This document shows positions 21,708 to 28,516 of a stretch of 29,197 nucleotides of DNA, piece after piece. The position numbers and the translations under genes are program-made. The notes beneath the pieces were generated by a model. That model was not told the origin of the DNA and searched no databases. It was given only the letters and a program-made list of their open reading frames with translations. The DNA is from JBOGEN01 sp050743265 (GTDB lineage: Bacteria; Actinomycetota; Actinomycetes; JBOGEN01). Position 1 is the first letter of the stretch; each line of letters opens with the position of its first letter. The DNA lies in the NCBI GenBank assembly GCA_050743265.1, contig JBOGEN010000030.1, positions 1 to 29,197 of the forward strand. The letters run 5' to 3'.

Positions 21708-21903
21708 CCGGACGACGTTCTCGTCGCCGAGCTCGGCATCGTGCGAGTCACCGGCAGACCGTGATGAGGTGATCGAACCTTCAAGTCCGGTTTTTCATCG
21801 GACGACAACACAGTACGACGACGTTTCTGCTGTACCCCGACTCCGCGTGCCAGACGGATCGGCAGGCACCGCCGTTGACCTTGCCGATCTAGAGGGAGTC
21901 ACT

Positions 21904-22854
21904 GTGACCACATCCGCATCGACGACGTCGTCCTTCGTCCACCCGCCGGACACGAAACGTCCGCGCATCCGGGCCAGGCGCACGACCGTGTTCGTCGGTC
22001 TGTCCGCGGCGGCGTTGGTGCTGGGGTCCGCCAGCGGTGCCCAGGCCGATGCGACCGTCGTGCCGCTCGGTACCACCGACGGCTACGCCATCCTGTCCGG
22101 ACAGACCATCACGAACACGGGTGCGACCACGGTCAACGGCGACATCGGCCTCGACCCCGGGACCGCGTACACGGGGCAGGGCACGGTCACTCAGACCGGT
22201 GAGACTCACGTCGACGACGGCCCGGCAGCGAACGCGGAGTCCGACCTCGTCACCGCGTACAACAACGCTGCCGGTCAGACGCCTCCCGAGTCGACGTCGC
22301 CCGCGGTGCTCGGCAGTGGTCAGACGCTGACCCCCGGGATCTACAAGTCCGCCTCCTCGATCGGGCTCACGGGGGCGCTCACGTTGGACGGCGAGGGCAA
22401 CGAGGACGCGGTCTTCATCTTCCAGGCGGGCTCCACGCTCATCACGGCACCCAACAGCGTGGTCAACCTGGTCAACGGGGCCAGTGCCTGCAACGTCTTC
22501 TGGCAGGTCGGTAGCTCCGCCACGCTCGACACGACGACCAGCTTCCAGGGGACCGTCCTCGCCCTGACAAGCATCTCCCTCAACACCGGGGCCGTGGTGG
22601 AGGGCCGCATGCTGGCCCGCAACGGCTCGGTCACGCTCCAGAACAACACCATCACCGCGCCGCAGTGTGGCGGAGTCGACGAGCCCGACGGCACGCCCGG
22701 CGACGACTCACCGAACGACACCCCGAACAACGACACCCCGAACAACGACACCGACGACCAGGGGCCGAAGCAGGTCAAGGCGGCGCCCAGGGGATCGGTA
22801 GACGCCGGCCACGTCAGCGCATCCGGGTTCTCGGCAACCCCCGCCGGCGGCTGA
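21904..22854 (+). CDS. Secreted ice-binding family protein (DUF3494)
   Basis: A 316-residue secreted protein. After a long basic N-region with RR pairs, the signal peptide core is FVGLSAAALVLGSASGAQA, with predicted cleavage near residue 48. Residues about 52-268 are a DUF3494 ice-binding beta-solenoid (YAILSGQTITNTGATTVNGD, then GIYKSASSIGLTGALTLDG, then FIFQAGSTLITAPNSVVNLV and NVFWQVGSSATLDTTTSFQG). The C-terminal tail is low complexity, with repeated NNDTP units, and ends QVKAAPRGSVDAG...ATPAGG. There is no LPxTG motif or membrane anchor, so anchoring is unclear despite the adjacent sortase. The start is GTG 21904, with GAGGGAG five bases upstream; earlier in-frame ATG starts would delay the signal peptide. 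Confidence 0.88.
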   Translation: MTTSASTTSSFVHPPDTKRPRIRARRTTVFVGLSAAALVLGSASGAQADATVVPLGTTDGYAILSGQTITNTGATTVNGDIGLDPGTAYTGQGTVTQTGETHVDDGPAANAESDLVTAYNNAAGQTPPESTSPAVLGSGQTLTPGIYKSASSIGLTGALTLDGEGNEDAVFIFQAGSTLITAPNSVVNLVNGASACNVFWQVGSSATLDTTTSFQGTVLALTSISLNTGAVVEGRMLARNGSVTLQNNTITAPQCGGVDEPDGTPGDDSPNDTPNNDTPNNDTDDQGPKQVKAAPRGSVDAGHVSASGFSATPAGG

Positions 22855-22893
22855 CCGTGACGCTCAACACGGCCGAGGCCAGCGGCAGCGAGG

Positions 22894-22927
22894 CCTCATG
22901 TGCACGGCACCGCTGGCGCACATGAGG
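22894..22927 (+). terminator. Perfect 10-bp hairpin after the ice-binding protein gene
   Basis: CCTCATGTGC (22894-22903) and GCACATGAGG (22918-22927) form a perfect stem with a 14-base loop, 39 bases after the ice-binding stop codon. No T tract follows. Confidence 0.55.
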
Positions 22928-22933
22928 GCTGGT

Positions 22934-22968
22934 GCACCGGTCCCGCCTGACCTCAGGCGGACCGGTGC
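22934..22968 (+). terminator. 16-bp stem hairpin overlapping the sortase start region
   Basis: GCACCGGTC plus CGCCTGA pair with TCAGGCG plus GACCGGTGC around a 2-base turn, broken only by one bulged C (22943). It begins 6 bases after the first hairpin. It may terminate most ice-binding-gene transcripts, or hide the sortase start and its AGGCGG site, or both. Confidence 0.6.
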
Positions 22969-23726
22969 GCCGCCGGTTCCAGGCAGGACGCCTCGATCTG
23001 CGCCGTCTGCGGGCCCGGTCGGCAGCTCTCGCAGGCCTCGTCGTGCTTGCTCTGAGCGCCGTCGGCTGTTCGGGAGGCTCCGACGGCGCGCCGCCACCGG
23101 ACATCGCGCGGAGCAGTGCCGGGCCCACCGTCGCCGGGATCGCACCGTTGGTGAAGTCCCGACCGGTGCGCGTGCGGATCCCGGCGATCGACGTGAACTC
23201 CTCGTTGGTCGGCCTGGGGCTGAAGGGCGACGGGACCATGGAGACCCCGCAGGGCGGTTTCCCCGCCGGCTGGTACACCGGAGCCCCGACCCCGGGGGAG
23301 CTCGGCCCGGCCATCATCGCGGGCCATGTGCACTGGTGGGACGGGCCAGGCGTCTTCTATGACCTCGACGAGCTCAGCGCCAAGGACAAGGTCATCGTCA
23401 GACGAAAGGACGGCAGCGTCGCCACGTTCCGTGTCACCCGAGTACGGGAGTTCTCGAAGCGGAGGTTCCCCACGGATGCGGTGTACGGGAACATCCCCCA
23501 CCCAGGGTTGCGACTGATCACCTGCGGCGGGCTGGACCCCGAGACCCGTACGTACGAGGAGAACGTCGTGGTCTTTGCCAAGCTCGTCGCATCCCCGCAT
23601 CGAGGACCTGGCGGGGGCTCGCCCGCGAGATCGTCGGGAACCACGCGTCACTCCGGCGGGTCTGCAGGGGTGTCCGCGCGCCAAGGTGCCCGCCACTGCG
23701 GTGCCTCCCAGCCCTCCATCACGTAG
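22965..23726 (+). CDS. Class F sortase, lipoprotein-like
   Basis: A sortase-fold transpeptidase of 253 residues with the class F signature: RVRIPAIDVNSSLVGLGLKGDGTME, AGWYTGAPTPGELGPAIIAGHVHWW (catalytic H121) and LRLITCGG (catalytic C187), with R195 a plausible third catalytic residue. The N-terminus is a basic signal peptide ending in SAVGC (Cys35), so it is probably a lipid-anchored exported enzyme. GTG 22965 is preceded by AGGCGG; GTG 22932 is possible and adds 11 residues. Both lie in or beside the strong hairpin at 22934-22968. The final 40 residues are low complexity and read antisense through the end of the convergent NTF2-like gene (79-bp overlap). The ice-binding protein upstream is the obvious but unproven partner. 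Confidence 0.87.
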   Translation: MRRRFQAGRLDLRRLRARSAALAGLVVLALSAVGCSGGSDGAPPPDIARSSAGPTVAGIAPLVKSRPVRVRIPAIDVNSSLVGLGLKGDGTMETPQGGFPAGWYTGAPTPGELGPAIIAGHVHWWDGPGVFYDLDELSAKDKVIVRRKDGSVATFRVTRVREFSKRRFPTDAVYGNIPHPGLRLITCGGLDPETRTYEENVVVFAKLVASPHRGPGGGSPARSSGTTRHSGGSAGVSARQGARHCGASQPSIT

Positions 23727-24046
23727 ATCCGCTCGCGCGCGACCTTGTCGTCGCGGAACTCGAGCAGCTGAACCCCGTACTGCCAGGGGCTGTCGTTGTA
23801 GCTGATCGAGCACTCGACGACGACGAGGTTGTCCCGTGCGCTGATCCGTCGAATCCGGAAGCGTAGGTCGGTGGGGTACTGGCGGCGCCACTCCTTGAAG
23901 GTGCCCAGGCCTTCGAACCGCTCACCCGACTGCGGGAACTCGAGCACTGCGTCGTCGTGGTACATCTCGTGCGAGCGGTCCTCGTCCTTGCCCAGGTACT
24001 CCCAGTGACGCCGTACTGCTTCGAGCAGGACCGACTGGTCGACCAT
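23648..24046 (-). CDS. NTF2-like / SnoaL-like domain protein (second copy)
   Basis: A 132-residue NTF2-fold protein: VLLEAVRRHWEYLGKDEDRSHEMY, then DDAVLEFPQSGERFEGLGTFKEWRRQYP, and the end ERIYVMEGWEAPQWRAPW. It shares the PQSGER core and the EAP-WRA-W C-terminal motif with the protein at 12104-12538, so the two are probably paralogues of one NTF2 subgroup. The start is ATG 24046, with a GGGGAGGTG site just upstream. Its 3' end overlaps the convergent sortase gene by 79 bp. The reaction is unknown. Confidence 0.82.
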   Translation of the reverse strand: MVDQSVLLEAVRRHWEYLGKDEDRSHEMYHDDAVLEFPQSGERFEGLGTFKEWRRQYPTDLRFRIRRISARDNLVVVECSISYNDSPWQYGVQLLEFRDDKVARERIYVMEGWEAPQWRAPWRADTPADPPE

Positions 24047-24102
24047 CGCACCTCCCCGCCTCGCCCTGACGGTAAGCCTCGGGTCGGCGGCGATCCAGCG
24101 GC

Positions 24103-25038
24103 TCAGCTGCCGAGGGCCGACCCGATCAGGGCGGTGAGCAGCGGTGCCGCGATCACGACGGTCGTCTGGAACGTGTGCCACGAACCGCCGCTGCCGATGA
24201 CCCCGGCAAGGGCGTCGCGCCGCCCGACCCGGTCGGGGAAGTCCTCCGCCGCGAGGTCGGGCAACGGGGCGTACTGGTCGAGCAGTAGATCGGACCGCGC
24301 GTCGATCGCGCTCGCGGCGACGACGTAGAAGGCGCCGAGCAGGACGGCGAACACCAGCCCGTACAGCAGCACGCTCTCGGGGGGAATGGACGTCGACGGG
24401 TCGAGCGCGACGAAGGCCCGCCGCCGCATCCCGGTCGCGATCACCAGCAGGGTCAGGAAGGCCCCGAGTGTGGCGAGCAGCCGGCGCAGCTCGGCACGCA
24501 GGCGCAGGACCAGCCGCAGCGTGCACTGGCCCGACTCCGTCCACAGGGCCGTCGTTGTCGCCACCTGGCGCAGGCCGAGAAACGCGACGAGGCCGGGCAG
24601 CTGGAACAGGCCGGCGACCAGGGTGATCGGCCGGGTCTGGCGGGCCACGGTCCGATCGAGCGACGGCGCGGCCGCATCGGTGCCGAGGAAGAGGACGACG
24701 AACGGCGTGGCGAGCACGAGCAGCGCGACGGCCGTCCAGCCCAGCACGGTGCGAACCCGGGCGCCCTCGCACAGCCTCGCCACACCGGTCAGCCAGACCA
24801 CGTAGTAGAGGCCCGAGGAGAGCGCCAGACCGACCAGGGCGCCGATGAGCACGGCCCACAGGTCGAACTGCGGAATCCCGGCGAAGCGGTCTGCGGCGTC
24901 GATGTGCCGCACGTACCTCTCGGCCGCGAGGAAACCCGTGACGAACAGAGCGAAGGCCAGCAGAGGAAGCCACCGCGTCCATGGTCCGGCCACGGCCCGG
25001 TCCGCCCGGCATGGCTCCATGATCAGATGTTGAGGCAT
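24103..25038 (-). CDS. Hypothetical polytopic membrane protein
   Basis: I do not recognise the family. The 311-residue protein has about seven predicted membrane helices, including WLPLLAFALFVTGFLAAERYV, LWAVLIGALVGLALSSGLYYVVW, TVLGWTAVALLVLATPFVVLFLG, ITLVAGLFQLPGLVAFLGL, LRRLLATLGAFLTLLVIATGM, SVLLYGLVFAVLLGAFYVVA and FQTTVVIAAPLLTALIGSAL. A cytoplasm-like loop contains LLLDQYAPLPDLAAEDFPDRVGRRDAL. The start is uncertain: ATG 25038 and ATG 25020 both lack a ribosome binding site. It lies 56 bp downstream of nothing on its own strand and 56 bp upstream of the NTF2-like gene, which it may be co-transcribed with. Confidence 0.7.
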   Translation of the reverse strand: MPQHLIMEPCRADRAVAGPWTRWLPLLAFALFVTGFLAAERYVRHIDAADRFAGIPQFDLWAVLIGALVGLALSSGLYYVVWLTGVARLCEGARVRTVLGWTAVALLVLATPFVVLFLGTDAAAPSLDRTVARQTRPITLVAGLFQLPGLVAFLGLRQVATTTALWTESGQCTLRLVLRLRAELRRLLATLGAFLTLLVIATGMRRRAFVALDPSTSIPPESVLLYGLVFAVLLGAFYVVAASAIDARSDLLLDQYAPLPDLAAEDFPDRVGRRDALAGVIGSGGSWHTFQTTVVIAAPLLTALIGSALGS

Positions 25039-25194
25039 CGCGCGCCCGAGCGCCAAGACCTGACCGGCAGTTCGGACTCCGGCCGCAGTTCCGCATGGTT
25101 CTGTACGCGCGCGCGCACGGACGGCAGAAGATGTCGGGACCTCGGGAGATGATCCTCCCGGCGGGCCGAGATGGGCACGGTGAAGGGATCGCTG

Positions 25195-25773
25195 ATGGCC
25201 GAGATCGTGGTGTTCCACCACGCGCACGGGCTGACGTCCGGTGTCCGCGACGTCGCCGAGGGGCTGAGGCGGGCGGGTCATACCGTCCACACCCCGGACC
25301 TCTACGAGGGGCGGGTCTTCGACACCCTCGAGGAGGGCATGGCGTACGCCCAGGAGGTCGGGTTCGGCTCGATCCTCGAACGCGGACGGCTCGCCGCCGA
25401 AGGGCTGGGCAGCGAGCTCGTCTACGTCGGGTTCTCGCTCGGCGTCGTCCCGGCGCAGATGCTGGCCCAGACACGACCCGGCGCGAGGGGCGCCCAGCTG
25501 ATCCACGCCTGCGTCCCGACCTCCGAGTTCGGCGGCGACTGGCCGCAGGGCGTCCCTGTCCAGATCCACGGGATGGACGCCGACGAGGTCTTTGTCGACG
25601 AAGGCGACCTCGACGCGGCCCGGGCGCTTGTCGCGACGACCTCGGACGCCGAGCTGTTCCTCTATCCCGGCAAGCAGCACCTGTTCACCGACAACAGCCT
25701 GCCCTCGTACGACGAGAAGGCCACCTCGTTGCTCACCGAGCGCGTCCTGCGCTTCCTCGACGCTGTCGCGTAG
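25195..25773 (+). CDS. Dienelactone hydrolase family protein
   Basis: A 192-residue alpha/beta hydrolase of the dienelactone hydrolase family: MAEIVVFHHAHGLTSGVRD at the N-terminus, nucleophile elbow GFSLG (Ser in place of the Cys of classical dienelactone hydrolases), the acidic segment HGMDADEVFVDEGDLD, and the C-terminal catalytic His in GKQHLFTD. It should hydrolyse a small ester or lactone in the cytoplasm. ATG 25195 is preferred over ATG 25171 because GAAGGGA lies about seven bases upstream and the family homology starts at once. It precedes the VOC gene by 125 bp, a gap large enough for a separate promoter. Confidence 0.85.
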   Translation: MAEIVVFHHAHGLTSGVRDVAEGLRRAGHTVHTPDLYEGRVFDTLEEGMAYAQEVGFGSILERGRLAAEGLGSELVYVGFSLGVVPAQMLAQTRPGARGAQLIHACVPTSEFGGDWPQGVPVQIHGMDADEVFVDEGDLDAARALVATTSDAELFLYPGKQHLFTDNSLPSYDEKATSLLTERVLRFLDAVA

Positions 25774-25898
25774 GGCAGCAGGGCCGCGAGGTGTTTCGGA
25801 CAGCTGTCGAATGCGGACCAGAGTTGGCCTAAATCCTCCCTACGCTGCTGTTCGCGGGGAGCGTTCCGGAGGTCGGAACCCAGAGGCAGGAGGACACC

Positions 25899-26270
25899 AT
25901 GGACTTCAAGATCGAGCTGATCCCGCTGGCTGTGCAGGACGTCGACCGGGCTGTCGACTTCTACGGGAAGCATCTCGGCTGGAGCATCGACCACGACACG
26001 ACGGTCAGCCCGGAGCTGCGGTTCGTGCAGGTCACGCCACCCGGATCGGCGTGCTCGATCTGCTTCGGGATCGGCCTCGACATGATGCCCGCGGGCTCCT
26101 CGCAGTTCGTCCAGGTCGTCGTCGCGGACGCGGACGCGGCCTGCGCCGCGCTGCGCCAGCGTGGAGTCGAGTGCAGCGACGTCGACGAGCAGCCCTGGGG
26201 CCGGTTCGTACGGTTCGAGGACCCCGACGGCAACCGGTGGGCGCTGCAGCAGATCGTCGTGCCGACCTGA
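25899..26270 (+). CDS. VOC family protein (glyoxalase/bleomycin-resistance fold)
   Basis: A 123-residue single-domain VOC protein: IELIPLAVQDVDRAVDFYGKHLGW at the N-terminus and RFVRFEDPDGNRWALQQI at the C-terminus, the most conserved family signature. Family members are metal-dependent dioxygenases, isomerases, lyases or drug-binding proteins; two such modules form one active site, so it probably acts as a dimer. The start ATG 25899 has an excellent AGGAGG site six bases upstream. The specific function is not predictable. Confidence 0.88.
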   Translation: MDFKIELIPLAVQDVDRAVDFYGKHLGWSIDHDTTVSPELRFVQVTPPGSACSICFGIGLDMMPAGSSQFVQVVVADADAACAALRQRGVECSDVDEQPWGRFVRFEDPDGNRWALQQIVVPT

Positions 26271-26291
26271 GAAGTCGACGAGGCGCTTCGG

Positions 26292-26828
26292 CTACCCCGG
26301 GTTGCGGCCGGCGAACGCTGCCAGCCGGTCGTACAAGGGGGCTTCCTCGTCGATCGTCACCGCCGGGGCGAACACCTCACCCCGGTTGCCCGGGGTCAGG
26401 GCTGCACTCATGAAGTCGAGGCCTCGCTGTGCGACCTCAGGGTCAAGGTCCGTCGACTGACCGGTCGCACGCGCCAGGTCCCAGGTGTGGATCGCGAACT
26501 CCGCCGTCTGCCAGTCCACGCTCTGCGGGGTCGCGGACTCGCCGGCCTCCTGCCACATGCGCAGCAGGTCGTCCGCCGCAGAGCGGAACTCGGCCGTCCA
26601 GTCAGTGGGGAGCGGCGGCTTGGCGGACCAGTCCGGTTGCCCACCGGAGGCCATCGTGACGAAGTTTCGCGGCCCGGCCACCACGTGAGCCACCAGGCCG
26701 GCGACATCCCAGTCACTGCAGGGCGTGATGTGGGACAGCTTGTCAGCGGGAATCGCCGAGAGCACGTCTGTGGTCTGGTCGAGCGCACGGGACAGGACGT
26801 CGATGGACTGCTGCGCGCTCGTGGTCAT
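26292..26828 (-). CDS. TIGR03086 family metal-binding protein (mycothiol-dependent isomerase-like)
   Basis: A 178-residue DinB-fold protein of the TIGR03086 group, related to the metal-binding domain of mycothiol-dependent maleylpyruvate isomerase. The metal ligands are in place: H48 (LVAHVVAG), H114 and D117 (FAIHTWDLARATG). The signature TPCSDWDVAGLVAHV opens the fold. Such proteins probably transfer mycothiol to, or isomerise, electrophiles; mycothiol is confined to actinobacteria, which supports the organism assignment. The start ATG 26828 follows AGAGGAG. It converges with the VOC gene (21-bp gap) and is divergent from the FAD oxidoreductase gene. Confidence 0.88.
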   Translation of the reverse strand: MTTSAQQSIDVLSRALDQTTDVLSAIPADKLSHITPCSDWDVAGLVAHVVAGPRNFVTMASGGQPDWSAKPPLPTDWTAEFRSAADDLLRMWQEAGESATPQSVDWQTAEFAIHTWDLARATGQSTDLDPEVAQRGLDFMSAALTPGNRGEVFAPAVTIDEEAPLYDRLAAFAGRNPG

Positions 26829-26931
26829 GCCAGCTCCTCTTTTTCTTCACCTTAGTCGACATCACGGGCAGAACGGTCGGCCCAGCCGTGGCGTGAGGCA
26901 CCCGGGTCCTGTGGGTGCCCGATCAAGGCCG

Positions 26932-26960
26932 TTGACACGCCATGTGGGGCAGCGGACTCT
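26932..26960 (+). promoter_or_regulatory. Promoter of the FAD oxidoreductase gene
   Basis: A consensus -35 TTGACA (26932-26937) and GACTCT (26955-26960) are exactly 17 bases apart. The predicted start near 26967 gives a leader of about 39 bases before GTG 27006. Confidence 0.6.
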
Positions 26961-27005
26961 GCAGGAGCGCGGGGGACTATGGCTGGCCGTCATATGGGAG
27001 GCATC

Positions 27006-28496
27006 GTGTCCACCACTGTCAGCACACTCAGCGGCGGTACCGCGCAGTTCGACGATGAGCGACTCGCCGAGCTCCGCGCGACCTTCCGGGGCCGGGTGAT
27101 CACGCCTGGGGACGAGGGGTACGACGAGGGGCGGGACGCCCACAACGCCTTGTTCGACAGGCGACCCGGGATGATCGTCGAGTGCACCGGTACGGCCGAT
27201 GTGATCGACGCGGTCCGGTTGGCCGCCGACGAGGGCCTGCTGCTCGCGGTTCGGGGTGGTGGCCACAGCATCGCCGGCCACTCGACCAGCGACGGTGGCC
27301 TGCTGGTCGACCTGGCGGCGATGTCCGGTGTCTGGGTAGACCCCACAACCGGGATGGTCAGCGCGCAGGGCGGGGCCACCTGGGGTGATGTCGACCGCGA
27401 GGCGCAAGCCTTCGGGCTCGCAGTGCCCGGCGGCATCATCTCGACCACCGGTGTCGGCGGGCTGACGCTCGGTGGCGGCATCGGGTGGCTGCACCGAAAG
27501 CACGGCCTGGCCTGCGACAGCCTGCGAGCCGTCCATCTCGTCACGGCGGACGGCTGCCTCGTACGGGCCAGCGCCGACACAAACCCTGACCTGTTCTGGG
27601 CGTTGCGCGGCGGCGGCGGCAACTTCGGGGTCGTGACCTCGTTCGAGTTCGAGGGCGTCCCGGTCGGCCCGATGGTGTTCCAGGCGGCAGTTGTCTACCC
27701 CCTCGCGGACGCCGCCGAGATCCTCCCGAAGTGGGTCGAGTGGACCCGCGCCGCAGACGACGAGGCCACCAGCCGGGCGCTGCTCTGGACCCTCCCCGAC
27801 GTCGAGGCGCTGCCGCCGCCGGTCCGGGGTGCGGACTGCCTGATCCTCGCCGCGATCTACGCCGGGTCCGCGGAGGACGGCGAGCAGGCGTTGGCACCGC
27901 TGCGCGCGATGGGCCAGCCGCTCGCAGACCTCAGCGGCACCCTCCCGTACCGAATGGCGCAGGCTGGCTTCGACCCGTTCTTCGCCAAGGGGGCGATGCG
28001 GAGCTACTGGAAGTCGATGTACCTCGACGACATCGGAGCCGACACCATCGCCCTGGTGCTGGCCCGTGCCGCGGACAGGCCGCACCCGTTGACGCTGATC
28101 CACATCCCTCACATGGGCGGCGCGACCGGTCGGGTCGCCGCAGACGCCACGGCTTTCGGCGACCGCAGCGCGTCGTACATGCTCAGCGTCGACGGCAACT
28201 GGACCGACCCAGCCGACGACGAGTCGGCCATCGCCTGGACGCGGTCGTTCATCGCCGCGGCCTCGGCGATCCCGTCGGCCCGCGGTATCTACCTCAACTT
28301 CAGCGGCGACGAAGACATCGACGCGTCCGCGCGGGACGCTGCCTTCGGGGCGAACCTGCGCCGGTTGACCGAGGTGAAGAACCGGTACGACCCCGCCAAC
28401 ATGTTCCGACTCAACAACAACGTGCCACCGACACGAGAGGCGGAGGTGCCCGCGCAGCGACCTGCCGACGAGGAGCCAGCCGTGCAGGAGTCCTGA
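27006..28496 (+). CDS. FAD-binding oxidoreductase, berberine bridge enzyme (BBE) type
   Basis: A 496-residue flavoprotein with the PCMH FAD-binding fold and a C-terminal BBE motif. RGGGHSIAGHSTSDGGLLVDLAAM contains H87, the expected covalent 8-alpha-histidyl FAD site. The following STTGVGGLTLGGGIGWLHRKHGLACDSL has Thr/Ser where bicovalent members have the second (6-S-cysteinyl) cysteine, so a single covalent bond is likely. The C-terminal VKNRYDPANMFRLNNNVPP is the BBE signature. Substrates in the family are sugars, alkaloids or polyketides, and O2 is often the acceptor. GTG 27006 is preferred because GGAGG lies four bases upstream; ATG 26994 and 26979 are alternatives. No cofactor or biosynthetic partner is adjacent. 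Confidence 0.9.
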   Translation: MSTTVSTLSGGTAQFDDERLAELRATFRGRVITPGDEGYDEGRDAHNALFDRRPGMIVECTGTADVIDAVRLAADEGLLLAVRGGGHSIAGHSTSDGGLLVDLAAMSGVWVDPTTGMVSAQGGATWGDVDREAQAFGLAVPGGIISTTGVGGLTLGGGIGWLHRKHGLACDSLRAVHLVTADGCLVRASADTNPDLFWALRGGGGNFGVVTSFEFEGVPVGPMVFQAAVVYPLADAAEILPKWVEWTRAADDEATSRALLWTLPDVEALPPPVRGADCLILAAIYAGSAEDGEQALAPLRAMGQPLADLSGTLPYRMAQAGFDPFFAKGAMRSYWKSMYLDDIGADTIALVLARAADRPHPLTLIHIPHMGGATGRVAADATAFGDRSASYMLSVDGNWTDPADDESAIAWTRSFIAAASAIPSARGIYLNFSGDEDIDASARDAAFGANLRRLTEVKNRYDPANMFRLNNNVPPTREAEVPAQRPADEEPAVQES

Positions 28497-28516
28497 GCCC
28501 GACTCGTCCGTGGGCG

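Noticed and set aside
21785..21803. GTCCG-N9-CGGAC inverted repeat with a T-rich loop between the deaminase and ice-binding genes
   Set aside because: The 5-bp stem is weak and the T run is inside the loop rather than after the stem, so it is not a convincing terminator or operator.
22680..22854. Sortase sorting signal (LPxTG-like) in the ice-binding protein tail or another frame
   Set aside because: No LPxTG-type motif followed by a hydrophobic helix and basic end was found in any forward frame.
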